This document shows, piece after piece, positions 44,004 to 52,949 of a stretch of 64,000 nucleotides of DNA. Below the pieces are notes generated by a model. That model had not been told where the DNA came from, did no database searches, and worked only from the letters and a program-made list of their open reading frames with translations. This stretch comes from an uncultured Anaerolineae bacterium. Its GTDB lineage: Bacteria > Chloroflexota > Anaerolineae > Promineifilales > Promineifilaceae. The DNA is taken from NCBI GenBank assembly GCA_905479495.1, contig CAJQMR010000020.1, forward strand, positions 49,353 to 113,352, given 5' to 3'. The position numbers and the translations under genes are program-made. The stretch's first letter is position 1. Every line of letters starts with the position of its first letter.

Positions 44004-44819
44004 ATGACGGTCTACGAACAACAGCTAACCACATTCTGGACGGTAGATACGCCTTTGAATGAATACGAGCAGTTTGAGTACGAACCGGAAATCATCATTG
44101 AAGAGTATGATCTGCCGCCGGACCCCACGCAGCAGCGCATGATGATGATCCTTACCTTTGTTTTAGTAGGTGTGCTCCTCTTTGCCTTATTGGTCATGCC
44201 ACGATTGGCAAAAGCTGATTTGCCTTTGTTGAGCAGCAGCCCAGCCGAAGCAGCAAATCCAGCCCCAGGTGCCTCCGCCGCTATTGGCAACGAGGCGGCC
44301 AGCAAGACGGTGAATTACCAGGGGAAAATTTCGGCCGTTTTCTCTGATGAGGTCAAATATTGGGAAGCAGACATCGTGCGCTGGGCCAGTGAGTACAGTC
44401 TGGACCCCGACATGGTGGCTACCATTATGCAGGTTGAATCCTGTGGCGATCCGCAGGCATTGTCTATCGCCGGGGCTCAGGGCTTGTTCCAGGTGATGCC
44501 CTTCCACTTCACCGCTGGCGAAGACATGCTAGAACCCAATACAAATGCACGACGCGGTATGAACTACTTCGCCGAGCGGCTGGTACAAACCGCAGGCGAT
44601 GTGGGCAAAGCGTTTGCTGGTTACAACGGCGGGCATGTCGCGGCGGGCAGCAGCTGGAACAATTGGGCAGCTGAAACCCAACGTTATTACGTTTGGACCA
44701 CAGGTATTTATGAAGATGCCAAAGCAGGGCTAACAGAAAGTCCCACATTACAAGAATGGTATGCAGCCGGAGGCGTCAGCCTTTGTCAGCAGGCAGCCAA
44801 TCGGTTGAACTTGCGTTAA
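44004..44819 (+). CDS. Membrane-anchored lytic transglycosylase (SLT fold)
   Basis: 271 aa. Short acidic cytoplasmic N-terminus, one TM helix (MMMILTFVLVGVLLFALLVM, ~50-70), Ala-rich spacer, then an SLT domain (~120-240) with ASEYSLDPDMVATIMQVESCG (Glu of MQVES is the catalytic acid), AQGLFQVMPFHF and AFAGYNGG. Cleaves peptidoglycan glycan strands. GAGGT precedes the ATG; 56 bp after the membrane protein gene. Ends before a clear terminator. Confidence 0.9.
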   Translation: MTVYEQQLTTFWTVDTPLNEYEQFEYEPEIIIEEYDLPPDPTQQRMMMILTFVLVGVLLFALLVMPRLAKADLPLLSSSPAEAANPAPGASAAIGNEAASKTVNYQGKISAVFSDEVKYWEADIVRWASEYSLDPDMVATIMQVESCGDPQALSIAGAQGLFQVMPFHFTAGEDMLEPNTNARRGMNYFAERLVQTAGDVGKAFAGYNGGHVAAGSSWNNWAAETQRYYVWTTGIYEDAKAGLTESPTLQEWYAAGGVSLCQQAANRLNLR

Positions 44820-44848
44820 TTTACCGCAGCAACCTCTCCTTAACTCTG

Positions 44849-44889
44849 CAAAAGCGCAGGGTGGACTATGGCCCCAACCTGCGCTTTTG
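44849..44889 (+). terminator. Rho-independent terminator
   Basis: CAAAAGCGCAGG ... CCTGCGCTTTTG, 12-bp perfect stem, 17-nt loop, followed by TTTG. 29 bp after the transglycosylase stop. Confidence 0.75.
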
Positions 44890-44997
44890 TTTGCCTGCTT
44901 GTTTGACGGGCAATCTTCCCCAACCTATACTTGGACTGTATTTCCTACCAGCTAACAGACCCTTACAAATGATTTCAGCTTTACAAGGAGGCTGCTC

Positions 44998-45684
44998 ATG
45001 TCAATTTCTATTACGTGGCACGGTCACGCAACGTTTTCCCTGAATATCAATGGCACAAATATTGTCGTCGATCCCTTTTTTGCGGGCAATAATCCTGCGG
45101 CCAAAACTGGCGCTGATTCCGTCGCGGCCGATTTTATTTTGCAAACACACGGTCACGGTGACCACATTGCCGACACGGTTGGGTTGGCCAAACGCACCGG
45201 GGCACTGGTCATTGCCAATTTTGAGATTTGTAACTGGATCGGTGCACAAGGACATGAAAATGTGCACGCGATGAACACGGGCGGCGGCTATAATTTCTCT
45301 TTTGGTCGTGTAAAAATGACGGCCGCTTTGCACAGTTCTGGCTTACCGGACGGCTCTTATGGCGGCGATCCGGGTGGCTTTCTGGTGATGGCTGATGGTA
45401 AGACCTTGTACATTGCCGGGGACACGGCGCTGTTTTCTGACATGGCGCTGATTGGCCGGGCGGGCATTGATTTAGCCATTTTGCCTGTGGGAGATAATTT
45501 TACAATGGGGCCAGAAGATTCCGTATTGGCGCTGGATTATCTCAAGCCGAAGTCTGTTATCCCTTGCCATTACAACACCTGGCCGCCCATTGCCATTGAT
45601 GTGGACGCCTGGGCTGAGAACGTGCGGAAGGAAACGGCCGTTACCCCCATTGTCCTCAGCGTGGACGAAACCTATAGCTTATAG
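44998..45684 (+). CDS. UPF0173-type metallo-beta-lactamase-fold hydrolase
   Basis: 228 aa, the usual length. Opens SISITWHGHATFSL, metal-binding motif HGHGDHIAD, FLVMADGKTLYIAGDTALF with the bridging Asp, and C-terminal VIPCHYNTWPP. Belongs to the YtkL/UPF0173 metal-dependent hydrolases, physiological substrate unknown. Ribosome-binding site AAGGAGG is near-ideal. Monocistronic, between two terminators. Confidence 0.92.
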   Translation: MSISITWHGHATFSLNINGTNIVVDPFFAGNNPAAKTGADSVAADFILQTHGHGDHIADTVGLAKRTGALVIANFEICNWIGAQGHENVHAMNTGGGYNFSFGRVKMTAALHSSGLPDGSYGGDPGGFLVMADGKTLYIAGDTALFSDMALIGRAGIDLAILPVGDNFTMGPEDSVLALDYLKPKSVIPCHYNTWPPIAIDVDAWAENVRKETAVTPIVLSVDETYSL

Positions 45685-45717
45685 ACCCTCTTCTCATTTA
45701 TAGTTTAATAGATTGAC

Positions 45718-45749
45718 AGCCAGGTTATCGTTGATAACTTGGCTTTTTT
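45718..45749 (+). terminator. Rho-independent terminator
   Basis: AGCCAGGTTATC-GTT-GATAACTTGGCT with one G-T pair, followed by TTTTTTA, 34 bp after the hydrolase stop. Confidence 0.88.
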
Positions 45750-45859
45750 ATTTCGGCGGCAAACCAGTTGTGATTTGCTTAACTGTCAAACGCGGAAATT
45801 TACGCATACTATAAAAATTGTTTTGTAACCAATAAATTTTGCAAGTAATGGAGGAACCA

Positions 45860-47110
45860 ATGAAACACATTTTAAATCGCTGGCTTTTGATTTTTATCCT
45901 ACTGCTGGGCATGTCTGCTCTGGCCTGTAATTTGCCGTTTGGGGGTGAAGAAGAACCCTCCGCAGCCACTACGGATGACAATGACGAGGGCGATCGCACC
46001 AGTGAAGAAGATACTTCTGAAATGGAAGAAGCCGTGGACACACCGGAGGATGAGGGTGCCGTTGAGGACAGTCCAGCAGACCCTGTTGTAGAAGAAGCAG
46101 TGGTGGAAGAGGAAACGGCCGTTGCCGAAGAAACCGCAGAAACAACCGAAGAAGACAGCTCATTATTGAGCAACCTCTTCCCGGAATCGCTTTTGGTGCG
46201 CGACACAGTGCAAGATTTTGATGCTCTGGATACCTATGAAATGGAGATGGAAATTAGCACCACCGTTAGCGAAACCATCCAGGTTATCCAGGCGACGATC
46301 CTGGTTTCTACGGATCCAGCCCAAACCCAAATGACGTTTTCCTTCTCCGGGCTTGAGGACATGGCTGGCATAGACTCTATGAGCATGACCCAAATTGAAG
46401 GAACAACCTACATGAACATGGCTGAGTTTGGCTGCATGAGCACTTCCGAAAGCGAACTTGATCAGGCAGATTTTGGCACGCTTGATGCCACTGACTTTCT
46501 GGAGGATGTAGGCGAAGCCACCCTGGTTGGTGAAGAAACAATTAACGGCATCGAAACCGTGCATTATACATTTGATGAATCCGTAGTTGGCGATGAAATA
46601 TCCCAGTTCAATTGGGCCGAAGGGGATGTGTATATCGCTAAAGAAGGCAATTATGTGGTGCGCTTCCGCATGGAAGGTGAAGGCACGGCAGATGCGTTGG
46701 GGGTGGCGCTGGAAGAAGAAGGCGTTGAGGGCATAAAACCCCAAATTGGCCTGATCCAAATAGAAATGAACCTGGTCAGCGTCAATGAACCGGTCAATAT
46801 CACCATTCCTGAAGGATGTGAAAATGGCGGCCTGGCCAATTCCGAATACCCGGTTTTGGAAGATGCTTTTGAGTCAAGTTCCTTTGGAGGAATTGTCACC
46901 TACAAAACAGAAACGCCTTTTGCTGACGCAGTAACTTTCTACCAAGAAACGTTGGCCGCTGATGATTGGGTCTATCAAGAGAGCAACTCTTTTATTATGG
47001 AAGGGTCAACGGCCTTAATGTACTTCGACAAAGACGGCCGTTCCTTAACCGTCACCATCACCGAAGACACGGCGACAGATGCGTTTGCGGTTGTCCTTTT
47101 TGAAGAATAA
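45860..47110 (+). CDS. Lipoprotein with acidic linker and LolA/LppX-like domain
   Basis: 416 aa from ATG 45860 (GGAGG upstream). Lipobox ALAC (Cys23), then ~80 residues of Glu/Asp/Thr-rich low complexity (EETAVAEETAETTEED), then a beta-rich domain (~115-320) like LolA/LppX folds (LVRDTVQDFDALDTYEMEME, GTTYMNMAE, IEMNLVSVNEP) and a C-terminal ~70-residue unit (FADAVTFYQETLAADDW). May bind lipids or hydrophobic ligands at the membrane surface; only the fold type is suggested. Highly acidic overall. Confidence 0.8.
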   Translation: MKHILNRWLLIFILLLGMSALACNLPFGGEEEPSAATTDDNDEGDRTSEEDTSEMEEAVDTPEDEGAVEDSPADPVVEEAVVEEETAVAEETAETTEEDSSLLSNLFPESLLVRDTVQDFDALDTYEMEMEISTTVSETIQVIQATILVSTDPAQTQMTFSFSGLEDMAGIDSMSMTQIEGTTYMNMAEFGCMSTSESELDQADFGTLDATDFLEDVGEATLVGEETINGIETVHYTFDESVVGDEISQFNWAEGDVYIAKEGNYVVRFRMEGEGTADALGVALEEEGVEGIKPQIGLIQIEMNLVSVNEPVNITIPEGCENGGLANSEYPVLEDAFESSSFGGIVTYKTETPFADAVTFYQETLAADDWVYQESNSFIMEGSTALMYFDKDGRSLTVTITEDTATDAFAVVLFEE

Positions 47111-47140
47111 GCGTTCTTGGGAAATTTAGACGTGTAAACT

Positions 47141-47181
47141 GATGCGTGAAACGTGAGATCATGAATCACGTTTCACGCATC
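47141..47181. terminator. Bidirectional terminator/inverted repeat between convergent genes
   Basis: GATGCGTGAAACGTGA-9 nt-TCACGTTTCACGCATC, 16-bp perfect stem followed by ACGTTTTA. It lies between the lipoprotein gene and the M28 peptidase gene. Confidence 0.75.
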
Positions 47182-47186
47182 ACGTT

Positions 47187-48530
47187 TTATGGCGTCAACA
47201 CTTCTGTAGAAAAAAGACCAATACGGCCGTTCCCATCCAATCCTGCAATGCTCACCGCATATTGCAGCGAGGGGTCCAGGTCCGTAATAGCCACATTGCC
47301 TGACTCACTCGCATTGACATAGCGAAACTGAGTATAGCTAGCCGAGCCAACCGGACGAAACGAAATAGCATACCCCACCGCATTGCTATCAGGAATCCAG
47401 GTGAGAATGTATGCTCCCGGTTCGGCCATCGGCGAAATGGCAGGGGCCACAGGCTGGGCTGGGGCACCAGCGGCGTTTCCCAGCACGGCAATATTCAACT
47501 GCGTCACCTGTCGTAAATAGTTGAAATCAATCCATTCGGCCGTATCGCTGCTATTGTGCTGCCGGTTAGGGTCTTCCTGCGACTCCGTCAGGCGAACAGC
47601 GGGGATGCCTGCTTGCAAAAAAGAAACGTGATCGCTGTAACGGCCGTTCCGATCCTCAGCATCAATCAGCTCATAAGGAAATTGGGGCAAATACAGCCCG
47701 CCCACAAAATGCATATAACGGGCCAACTGGCGCGGCGGCGACCCTTCAGGGCCTGGAGAAAAGAGCCGGATAGATTGGGGGATTCCCACACGCCCACCCA
47801 CAATGTCGGTGCTCATCATGGCGTCAAACCGCCACCCTTGCAGCAAACGATCCGTTACAAAATGGGTGCTGCCCAGCCGGTTTTGTTCCTCGGCAGCAAA
47901 AGCAATAAACATGATGGTCTGGTTCCACTCGCGGGAGCTAAGCACTCGTGCCGCTTCCAGCAGCGCCGCCACGCCAGAGCCATTGTCGTTGGCACCGGGC
48001 GCGTAGCTACTGCCATTCAGGGGATCAATGCTACGAGAATCATAATGGGCGGCTATGACAATCACGCCTGGATGGGCACCCGTGCCTTGCAGTGTGGCAA
48101 TGATGTTTTGCTGGTTGTACGCTACACCACCCTGGTTCACCGGAAATTCATCAACTTCGACCAGAAGACGGCCGTTTCCCACCCGGATAAACTCATTAAA
48201 AATCCAGCGCCGCGCAGCACCCACGCCCAACCCTTCTTGATCGGTCACGCTGTACGTGTTACGTGTGTTGAATCCTTGCAATGTCTGCACATACCCCACC
48301 AAATTTTGGTTTGACACCTGATCCAGCAAAGCCCTTAGGTCTGGATTCACCCCCTCAATCACGTTGCCTTGCGGGTCTGTAATTAGCGGTCCGGCCTGGG
48401 CTATGCTGGCAAAAGGCGTGCCGCCTGGCGGGGTAGGAACCACCAACTGCTGGGGGCCGCCCAGCAGCGAACAGGAGACTAAAAAAAGGAGTAGAAAAAG
48501 AAAGAGTGGCAGAAGAATTCGACGATGCAC
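47187..48530 (-). CDS. M28-family zinc aminopeptidase lipoprotein
   Basis: 447 aa from GTG 48530. The frame runs to 48581, but that part contains the upstream terminator, so the GTG start giving leader HRRILLPLFLFLLLFLVSC is used. Catalytic domain ~135-370 with IAAHYDS (His, Asp), GANDNGSGVAALLEAARVL, FIAFAAEEQNRLGS (Glu-Glu) and SDHVSFLQAGIPAV. A C-terminal fibronectin-III-like domain follows (~375-447). A secreted, membrane-anchored peptidase acting on external peptides. Confidence 0.88.
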   Translation of the reverse strand: MHRRILLPLFLFLLLFLVSCSLLGGPQQLVVPTPPGGTPFASIAQAGPLITDPQGNVIEGVNPDLRALLDQVSNQNLVGYVQTLQGFNTRNTYSVTDQEGLGVGAARRWIFNEFIRVGNGRLLVEVDEFPVNQGGVAYNQQNIIATLQGTGAHPGVIVIAAHYDSRSIDPLNGSSYAPGANDNGSGVAALLEAARVLSSREWNQTIMFIAFAAEEQNRLGSTHFVTDRLLQGWRFDAMMSTDIVGGRVGIPQSIRLFSPGPEGSPPRQLARYMHFVGGLYLPQFPYELIDAEDRNGRYSDHVSFLQAGIPAVRLTESQEDPNRQHNSSDTAEWIDFNYLRQVTQLNIAVLGNAAGAPAQPVAPAISPMAEPGAYILTWIPDSNAVGYAISFRPVGSASYTQFRYVNASESGNVAITDLDPSLQYAVSIAGLDGNGRIGLFSTEVLTP

Positions 48531-48543
48531 AAAACACCCAAAA

Positions 48544-48574
48544 GTGGGGGAATCGCAAAAAGCGATTCCCCCAC
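48544..48574 (-). terminator. Rho-independent terminator of the SPFH gene
   Basis: On the minus strand GTGGGGGAATCGC-TTTTT-GCGATTCCCCCAC then TTTTGGG; 13-bp perfect stem located 14 bp after the SPFH stop and before the peptidase start. Confidence 0.88.
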
Positions 48575-48587
48575 AAAACAAATTTAT

Positions 48588-49409
48588 CTATTTAGTTGCC
48601 TGATCATCGGCCGACGCATCTCGTTTTGCGTCGGCGATTTTTCTATCATCTGAATCGCGCCGCACGTTGAGAAACTCTGAGATAATGTCAATGGGAATGG
48701 GGAAAATGGTGGTTGTGTTTTGCTCAACACCAATTTCGACCAGGGTTTGCAGGTAGCGCAGCGTCATCGCGCCCGGTTCCGTGTTCATAATGCGGGCCGC
48801 TTCAGACAGTTTCTGGGCAGCCTGGAAATCACCTTCGGCCTGAATGATCTTGGCCCGACGTTCACGCTCAGCCTCAGCCTGCCGAGCCATGGCTCGCACC
48901 ATCGTGGTATTCAATTCCACATCTTTGATTTCTACGATGCTGACCTTAACACCCCAAGGCTCTGTGGCCTCATCAATGATATGCTGTAGCGTATCGTTGA
49001 TTTGCTCTCGATCCTGCAATATTTGATCCATCATTGATTGGCCGATGACATTGCGCAAGCTGGTCTGGGCAATCTGCCAGGTAGCCCGACGGAAATCTTC
49101 CACCTGCACAATGGCCATCACCGGATCAATTACCCGGAAATAAACCACTGCATTCACCTTAACGGTAACATTGTCACCTGTAATTGCTTCCTGAGCCGGG
49201 ACGTCCAGCGTGATGGTGCGCAAATCTACTTTCATCATTCTATCAACGATCGGAATGATGAAGAAAAGGCCAGGCCCCTTGGCGGCCATTACGCGTCCTA
49301 AACGAAAGATAACGCCTCGCTCATATTCTTGAACAATGCGAACAGAAGCAACTAAAATTACCACAAGCCCAACGCCAAAAACGCACAAGATTGGGAAAAC
49401 AAGATTCAT
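48588..49409 (-). CDS. SPFH/slipin (stomatin-like) membrane protein
   Basis: 273 aa from ATG 49409 (AAGGAG 7 nt upstream). N-terminal TM helix (NLVFPILCVFGVGLVVILVA), then the SPFH/PHB domain: EYERGVIFRLGRV, GPGLFFIIPIVD, VTVKVNAVVYFRVIDP, and a C-terminal coiled coil with RQAEAERERRAKIIQAEGD. Slipins scaffold membrane microdomains and are often paired with an NfeD-type protease, which is absent here. A palindrome GTTGTC-TTAT-GACAAC sits ~100 bp upstream. Confidence 0.93.
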   Translation of the reverse strand: MNLVFPILCVFGVGLVVILVASVRIVQEYERGVIFRLGRVMAAKGPGLFFIIPIVDRMMKVDLRTITLDVPAQEAITGDNVTVKVNAVVYFRVIDPVMAIVQVEDFRRATWQIAQTSLRNVIGQSMMDQILQDREQINDTLQHIIDEATEPWGVKVSIVEIKDVELNTTMVRAMARQAEAERERRAKIIQAEGDFQAAQKLSEAARIMNTEPGAMTLRYLQTLVEIGVEQNTTTIFPIPIDIISEFLNVRRDSDDRKIADAKRDASADDQATK

Positions 49410-49775
49410 CGTTGACTCCTTTTCATGTGAAAGCAAACTGGTTTTACGCAAACATCACAGGCTTCGCTTTTACACACGGCCGTTTATCTACGACCTCACA
49501 AAATCTGTTGTCTTATGACAACATGACAATATTATACCGCATTTGTGGCCAACTTCGAGAACAAATGCGGGTAACTGTCATTACGCAAAATCATGGGAAA
49601 AGTTTGCCAAAACAGGCCCATATCTGGGTAAATTACGCAAAACCTTGCCTAAATAGGCCGTATTTACCGGCTTAGCATCTGCCAATATTTCATCCAGCAG
49701 ACCAGAAACATGAACTTTTGCCAAGGGTAGCGAGAGGAAAGTTGCCTGCCATCCCACAGATAATACAATACCGTT
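49410..49775. other. Gene-free 366-bp region between divergent genes
   Basis: Contains one ACGGCCGT (49476), the dyad GTTGTC-TTAT-GACAAC (49507-49522, possible operator) and two imperfect direct repeats built on GGGTAA...ATTACGCAAAA...TTGCC...AGGCC (49567-49619 and 49627-49668). GATAAT lies 12 nt before the sigma-factor ATG. No coding sequence is seen. Confidence 0.55.
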
Positions 49776-50342
49776 ATGTCTGTTGATTTAGTGACCGTTG
49801 AAGATCAGATGTTGTTGTCCCAAATCGTCAACCGCCGGGCGGAAGCACTGGGTACTTTGTATGATCGATACGGCCGTTTGCTTTACAGCGTCGCCTACCA
49901 TTTGGTGGGGAATCAACAGCTGGCTGAGGAAATTACGCTGGACGTGTTCCGGCGCGTTTGGGAAAAGGCAGACAGCTACCGGGCCGACCGGGCCAGCGTG
50001 CGTACCTGGCTCACCAGCATGGCCCGCAATCGCGCCATCGATATTTTACGGCGCGAAGGCGTTCGCCCAGAACACAAAAGCATCAGCTGGACGGAACTCA
50101 ATTTTGAGCCTTACGCCGACGGCCGTTCCCCGGAAACGGCCGTTTCGCAACAACTGCAAAAGCAAAAAGTACATGCCGCCCTGGCCCAACTTCCCCAGGA
50201 ACAACAAGATGTTTTGATTATGGCTTTTTTCCGAGGCTACAGCCACAGTCAAATCGCGGACCAGCTAGAGATGCCGCTGGGCACCGTCAAAACACGCATT
50301 CGGTTGGGAATGCAAAAGCTGCGTCACATATTGCAGCCTTAA
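49776..50342 (+). CDS. ECF sigma factor (SigK-like)
   Basis: 188 aa. Region 2 (~20-95: LYDRYGRLLYSVAYHLVGN, EEITLDVFRRVWEKAD, TWLTSMARNRAIDILRR) and region 4 (~125-180: LPQEQQDVLIMAFFRGYSHS, MPLGTVKTRIRLG). The anti-sigma gene follows 130 bp downstream. There is no Shine-Dalgarno sequence, and a GATAAT box sits 12 nt before ATG, suggesting a very short or absent leader. Two ACGGCCGT copies lie 17 bp apart inside the gene in different frames. Confidence 0.93.
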   Translation: MSVDLVTVEDQMLLSQIVNRRAEALGTLYDRYGRLLYSVAYHLVGNQQLAEEITLDVFRRVWEKADSYRADRASVRTWLTSMARNRAIDILRREGVRPEHKSISWTELNFEPYADGRSPETAVSQQLQKQKVHAALAQLPQEQQDVLIMAFFRGYSHSQIADQLEMPLGTVKTRIRLGMQKLRHILQP

Positions 50343-50472
50343 GTAAGCGGCCAACAACAACTTATCGAATCGAAAGGCCGCTTATCGCTAAATCGGTTAG
50401 ACGCTAAATCCGAAACGAAGCAGAATGCGTATCTGCTTAATAGAGAATTAGTGAATAGTAGTTGTAGAGAAA

Positions 50473-51195
50473 ATGAAACCTGAATCCCACGTCACAGACC
50501 AGATCGCTGCTTACGCGCTCAATATCCTGGAGGCTGCCGAAGCAACCGAGGTTGCCGCACACCTCACGGCGTGCCCAGCATGTCAGGCAGAGCTGCAAGC
50601 TTACGAAGCGCTTGTCGGTGAGCTTGCTGTGACCATCCCCCAAATAGACCCCTCGCCAAGCTTAAAAACACAGCTTTTGCAGGAAGTCAATCATGCAGGC
50701 GCAACGGCCGTTGCGCCGCCACCTGCAAAACCGCGACCCAGTCCCCAACCACGCTGGCGCACCTGGTTCCAGAAACGGCCGTTGTGGCAGCCCGTTCTCG
50801 TGGTCGTGTTGGTCCTGATACTCATCAGCAATTTCCAGCTGCGCCAACGGCTGGATGAGGCCACGACGCCAGCTAACTTCGGTACCGTTACCCTCACCAG
50901 CGCAGAAGAAAACAGCTCAGCCACCGGCATTATCATCATCACCGCCGATGGCCAACATGGCACGCTGGTGGTGCAAAACCTGCCCACCCTGCCAGAAACA
51001 GAAGCGTATCAGCTCTGGCTTGTTAAAGATGGGCAGCGCACCGATGCGGGTGTCTTCAATGTAGATGAGGATGGGTACCGTGCTTACTGGGTGCATGCGC
51101 CAGAACCGTTGGGCAGTTATGAAAATTTTGGCATCACCATTGAGCCAGCGAGCGGCAGCCCAGGCCCCACAGGCGACAAAGTCTTAGGCAATTGA
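50473..51195 (+). CDS. RskA-type anti-sigma factor
   Basis: 240 aa. Cytoplasmic zinc-binding anti-sigma domain with HLTACPACQAEL (HxxxCxxC), one TM helix (~116-133: PVLVVVLVLILISNF), and an extracytoplasmic RskA domain (~150-240: GTLVVQNLPTLPETEAYQLW, WVHAPEPLGSYENFGIT). Binds and inhibits the ECF sigma factor encoded just upstream until released by proteolysis, as known for SigK/RskA systems. Confidence 0.92.
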   Translation: MKPESHVTDQIAAYALNILEAAEATEVAAHLTACPACQAELQAYEALVGELAVTIPQIDPSPSLKTQLLQEVNHAGATAVAPPPAKPRPSPQPRWRTWFQKRPLWQPVLVVVLVLILISNFQLRQRLDEATTPANFGTVTLTSAEENSSATGIIIITADGQHGTLVVQNLPTLPETEAYQLWLVKDGQRTDAGVFNVDEDGYRAYWVHAPEPLGSYENFGITIEPASGSPGPTGDKVLGN

Positions 51196-51214
51196 CACAG
51201 CGCTAGAAACACAA

Positions 51215-51247
51215 AGGTGCGACGCACTTTAAAAGTGCGTCGCACCT
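51215..51247. repeat. 33-nt palindrome, REP family AGGTGCGACGCACTTT, copy 1
   Basis: AGGTGCGACGCACTTT, one base, then the exact reverse complement. A second member with a longer loop is at 52950-53012, so the two flank the tRNA-gltX segment. Confidence 0.85.
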
Positions 51248-51251
51248 ACAA

Positions 51252-51282
51252 AAAAAGAACATGGCGAGGCCATGTTCTTTTT
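51252..51282. terminator. Bidirectional terminator after tRNA-Gln
   Basis: AAAAAGAACATGG-CGAGG-CCATGTTCTTTTT; 13-bp stem with U-tracts on both strands, 3 bp from the tRNA 3' end. Serves the tRNA on the minus strand and the anti-sigma gene on the plus strand. Confidence 0.88.
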
Positions 51283-51284
51283 GA

Positions 51285-51355
51285 CTGCGGGACCAGGATT
51301 CGAACCTGGACTAGACGGTTCAGAGCCGCCGGTTCTGCCGTTAAACTATCCCGCA
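51285..51355 (-). tRNA. tRNA-Gln (anticodon CTG)
   Basis: 71-nt cloverleaf on the minus strand: acceptor TGCGGGA/TCCCGCA, D-arm GTTT/GAAC, anticodon stem GGCGG/CCGTC (one G-T pair) with loop CTCTGAA (anticodon CTG), T-arm CCAGG/CCTGG with loop TTCGAAT, discriminator G. CCA is not encoded. It is the only tRNA gene seen in the window. Confidence 0.93.
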
Positions 51356-51429
51356 CTGTTCGGCTGAACGAAGCGAGATTCTACCAGAAGCCCCCATGCA
51401 TGGCAAACAAGATGAAGGAAAATAAGGCC

Positions 51430-52917
51430 TTATTTTCCCTCAAAAAGCACCAAAATCTGGTCCAGCCTAGCAAGCACCCGATCGCGCCCCAAGGCCAACA
51501 CAGACTCAAAAAGTGGCGGCGACACTTGCTGCCCCGTCACCGCCAGGCGCATCTGCCCCAGGAAGGGGCCAGCCTTGCCGTTGGCCGTATGCTTTTCGCC
51601 GAGTGCCAACAGCTGCGTGCTGATAGTTTCCAGTGTAAATGGTTCCAAATCGGCCAGCAATTCACGTGCCTCACGGAAAGCCGCAGCAGCAGACGCCAGC
51701 GGCAAATGTTTGTGCGTCAACGCCTCGGCACTTTCTGGCAGCGGCATCTCTTCAGACAAAAAGCGCAAGAACTCAATGGCATCAGGGAAGCGCTTGAGCC
51801 GCACGCGCATGGGCGGCATGACAACCAGTAGTGCGTCAATATTGACTTCCAGACCAGCAGCTTCCAGGAACGGCCGTACTGCCTGAGCCAATGCCAACGG
51901 TTCCATCTCCTGAATGTATTGGCCATTTAGCCAATCCAGCTTGCTGTAGGGCAGCTTGGTTGGCGAGGGACTGACCGTTGCCAGATCAAAGCGGGCAATC
52001 GCCTCTTCCATTGTGAACTTTTCTCGATCATCGCCGAACGTCCAGCCAATGTTGGCCAAAAAGTTCAGCACCGCCTCCGGCAGATAACCCCCTTCCATAA
52101 ACTCGTCAGCCCGCACATAAATTTCAGTCCCATCATCCATAAACGCCTGGTGTCGCTTGCTCAGTTTCCCTTTGCCGCTGGGATTCAAAATCACGGGCAG
52201 ATGAACCAGAACAGGCATCTCCCAGCCAAACGCTTTGAACAAATTGACGTGAATCGGAGCCGTATTGAGCCATTCCACACCGCGCGTAATATGCGAAATC
52301 TGCATGAAATGATCATCGACGACATGGGCCAAATGGTACGTCGGCAGGCCATTGGATTTGAGCAGGACATAATCGGTGAACTGATCATTGTCAAAAATCA
52401 CATCTCCGCGTAAAAGGTCGGGAACGGCCGTTTGCCCATCCAATGGCATCTTAAAGCGAATCACATAGTCACGCCCAGACGCCTCTAGCCGGGCAACTTC
52501 TTCGGCAGGTAAATCGCGGTAGCGGCGATCATAACCAGAGCGATCACCTTTGGCTTCCAATTCAGCGCGCATTTCCGCCAGCTCTTCCGGCGTGGCAAAA
52601 CATTTGTAAGCAAAATCATGCGCCACCAGCCAGTTGGCCCACTCCTGATAAAGCGCCTTGCGTTCTGTCTGGATGTAAGGACCAAATGGACCACCCACGT
52701 CTGGCCCTTCGTCCCAATCTAAACCAAACCAGCGCAGGCTGGCCATTAAACTATCCAGCGCGCCGGGCACGGTGCGCTTGGTGTCCGTATCTTCAATACG
52801 CAGCACAAATTGGCCACCGTGCCGCCGGGCATATAGCCAGGCAAACAAAGCCGCCCACACACCGCCAATGTGCAAATATCCTGTGGGGCTGGGAGCAAAT
52901 CGTGTTCTTACAGTCAT
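51430..52917 (-). CDS. gltX: Glutamate--tRNA ligase
   Basis: 495 aa class I synthetase. Rossmann catalytic core with FAPSPTGYLHIGGV (HIGH-type motif at 16-19), VLRIEDTDTKR, ATP-loop KLSKRHQ (KMSKS-type, ~255) and a C-terminal helical anticodon-binding domain. Charges tRNA-Glu. In bacteria lacking GlnRS a non-discriminating GltX also makes Glu-tRNA-Gln; the tRNA-Gln gene only 75 bp downstream in the same orientation makes co-transcription possible. GGAAGG precedes the ATG. Confidence 0.97.
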   Translation of the reverse strand: MTVRTRFAPSPTGYLHIGGVWAALFAWLYARRHGGQFVLRIEDTDTKRTVPGALDSLMASLRWFGLDWDEGPDVGGPFGPYIQTERKALYQEWANWLVAHDFAYKCFATPEELAEMRAELEAKGDRSGYDRRYRDLPAEEVARLEASGRDYVIRFKMPLDGQTAVPDLLRGDVIFDNDQFTDYVLLKSNGLPTYHLAHVVDDHFMQISHITRGVEWLNTAPIHVNLFKAFGWEMPVLVHLPVILNPSGKGKLSKRHQAFMDDGTEIYVRADEFMEGGYLPEAVLNFLANIGWTFGDDREKFTMEEAIARFDLATVSPSPTKLPYSKLDWLNGQYIQEMEPLALAQAVRPFLEAAGLEVNIDALLVVMPPMRVRLKRFPDAIEFLRFLSEEMPLPESAEALTHKHLPLASAAAAFREARELLADLEPFTLETISTQLLALGEKHTANGKAGPFLGQMRLAVTGQQVSPPLFESVLALGRDRVLARLDQILVLFEGK

Positions 52918-52949
52918 GGAACCTTCCTAGCAAATCACAAAATCTTGTG

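Noticed and set aside
42834..44819. Prophage lysis or conjugation module
   Set aside because: Only a membrane protein and a lytic transglycosylase are present; no integrase, portal, relaxase or secretion ATPase gene is visible.
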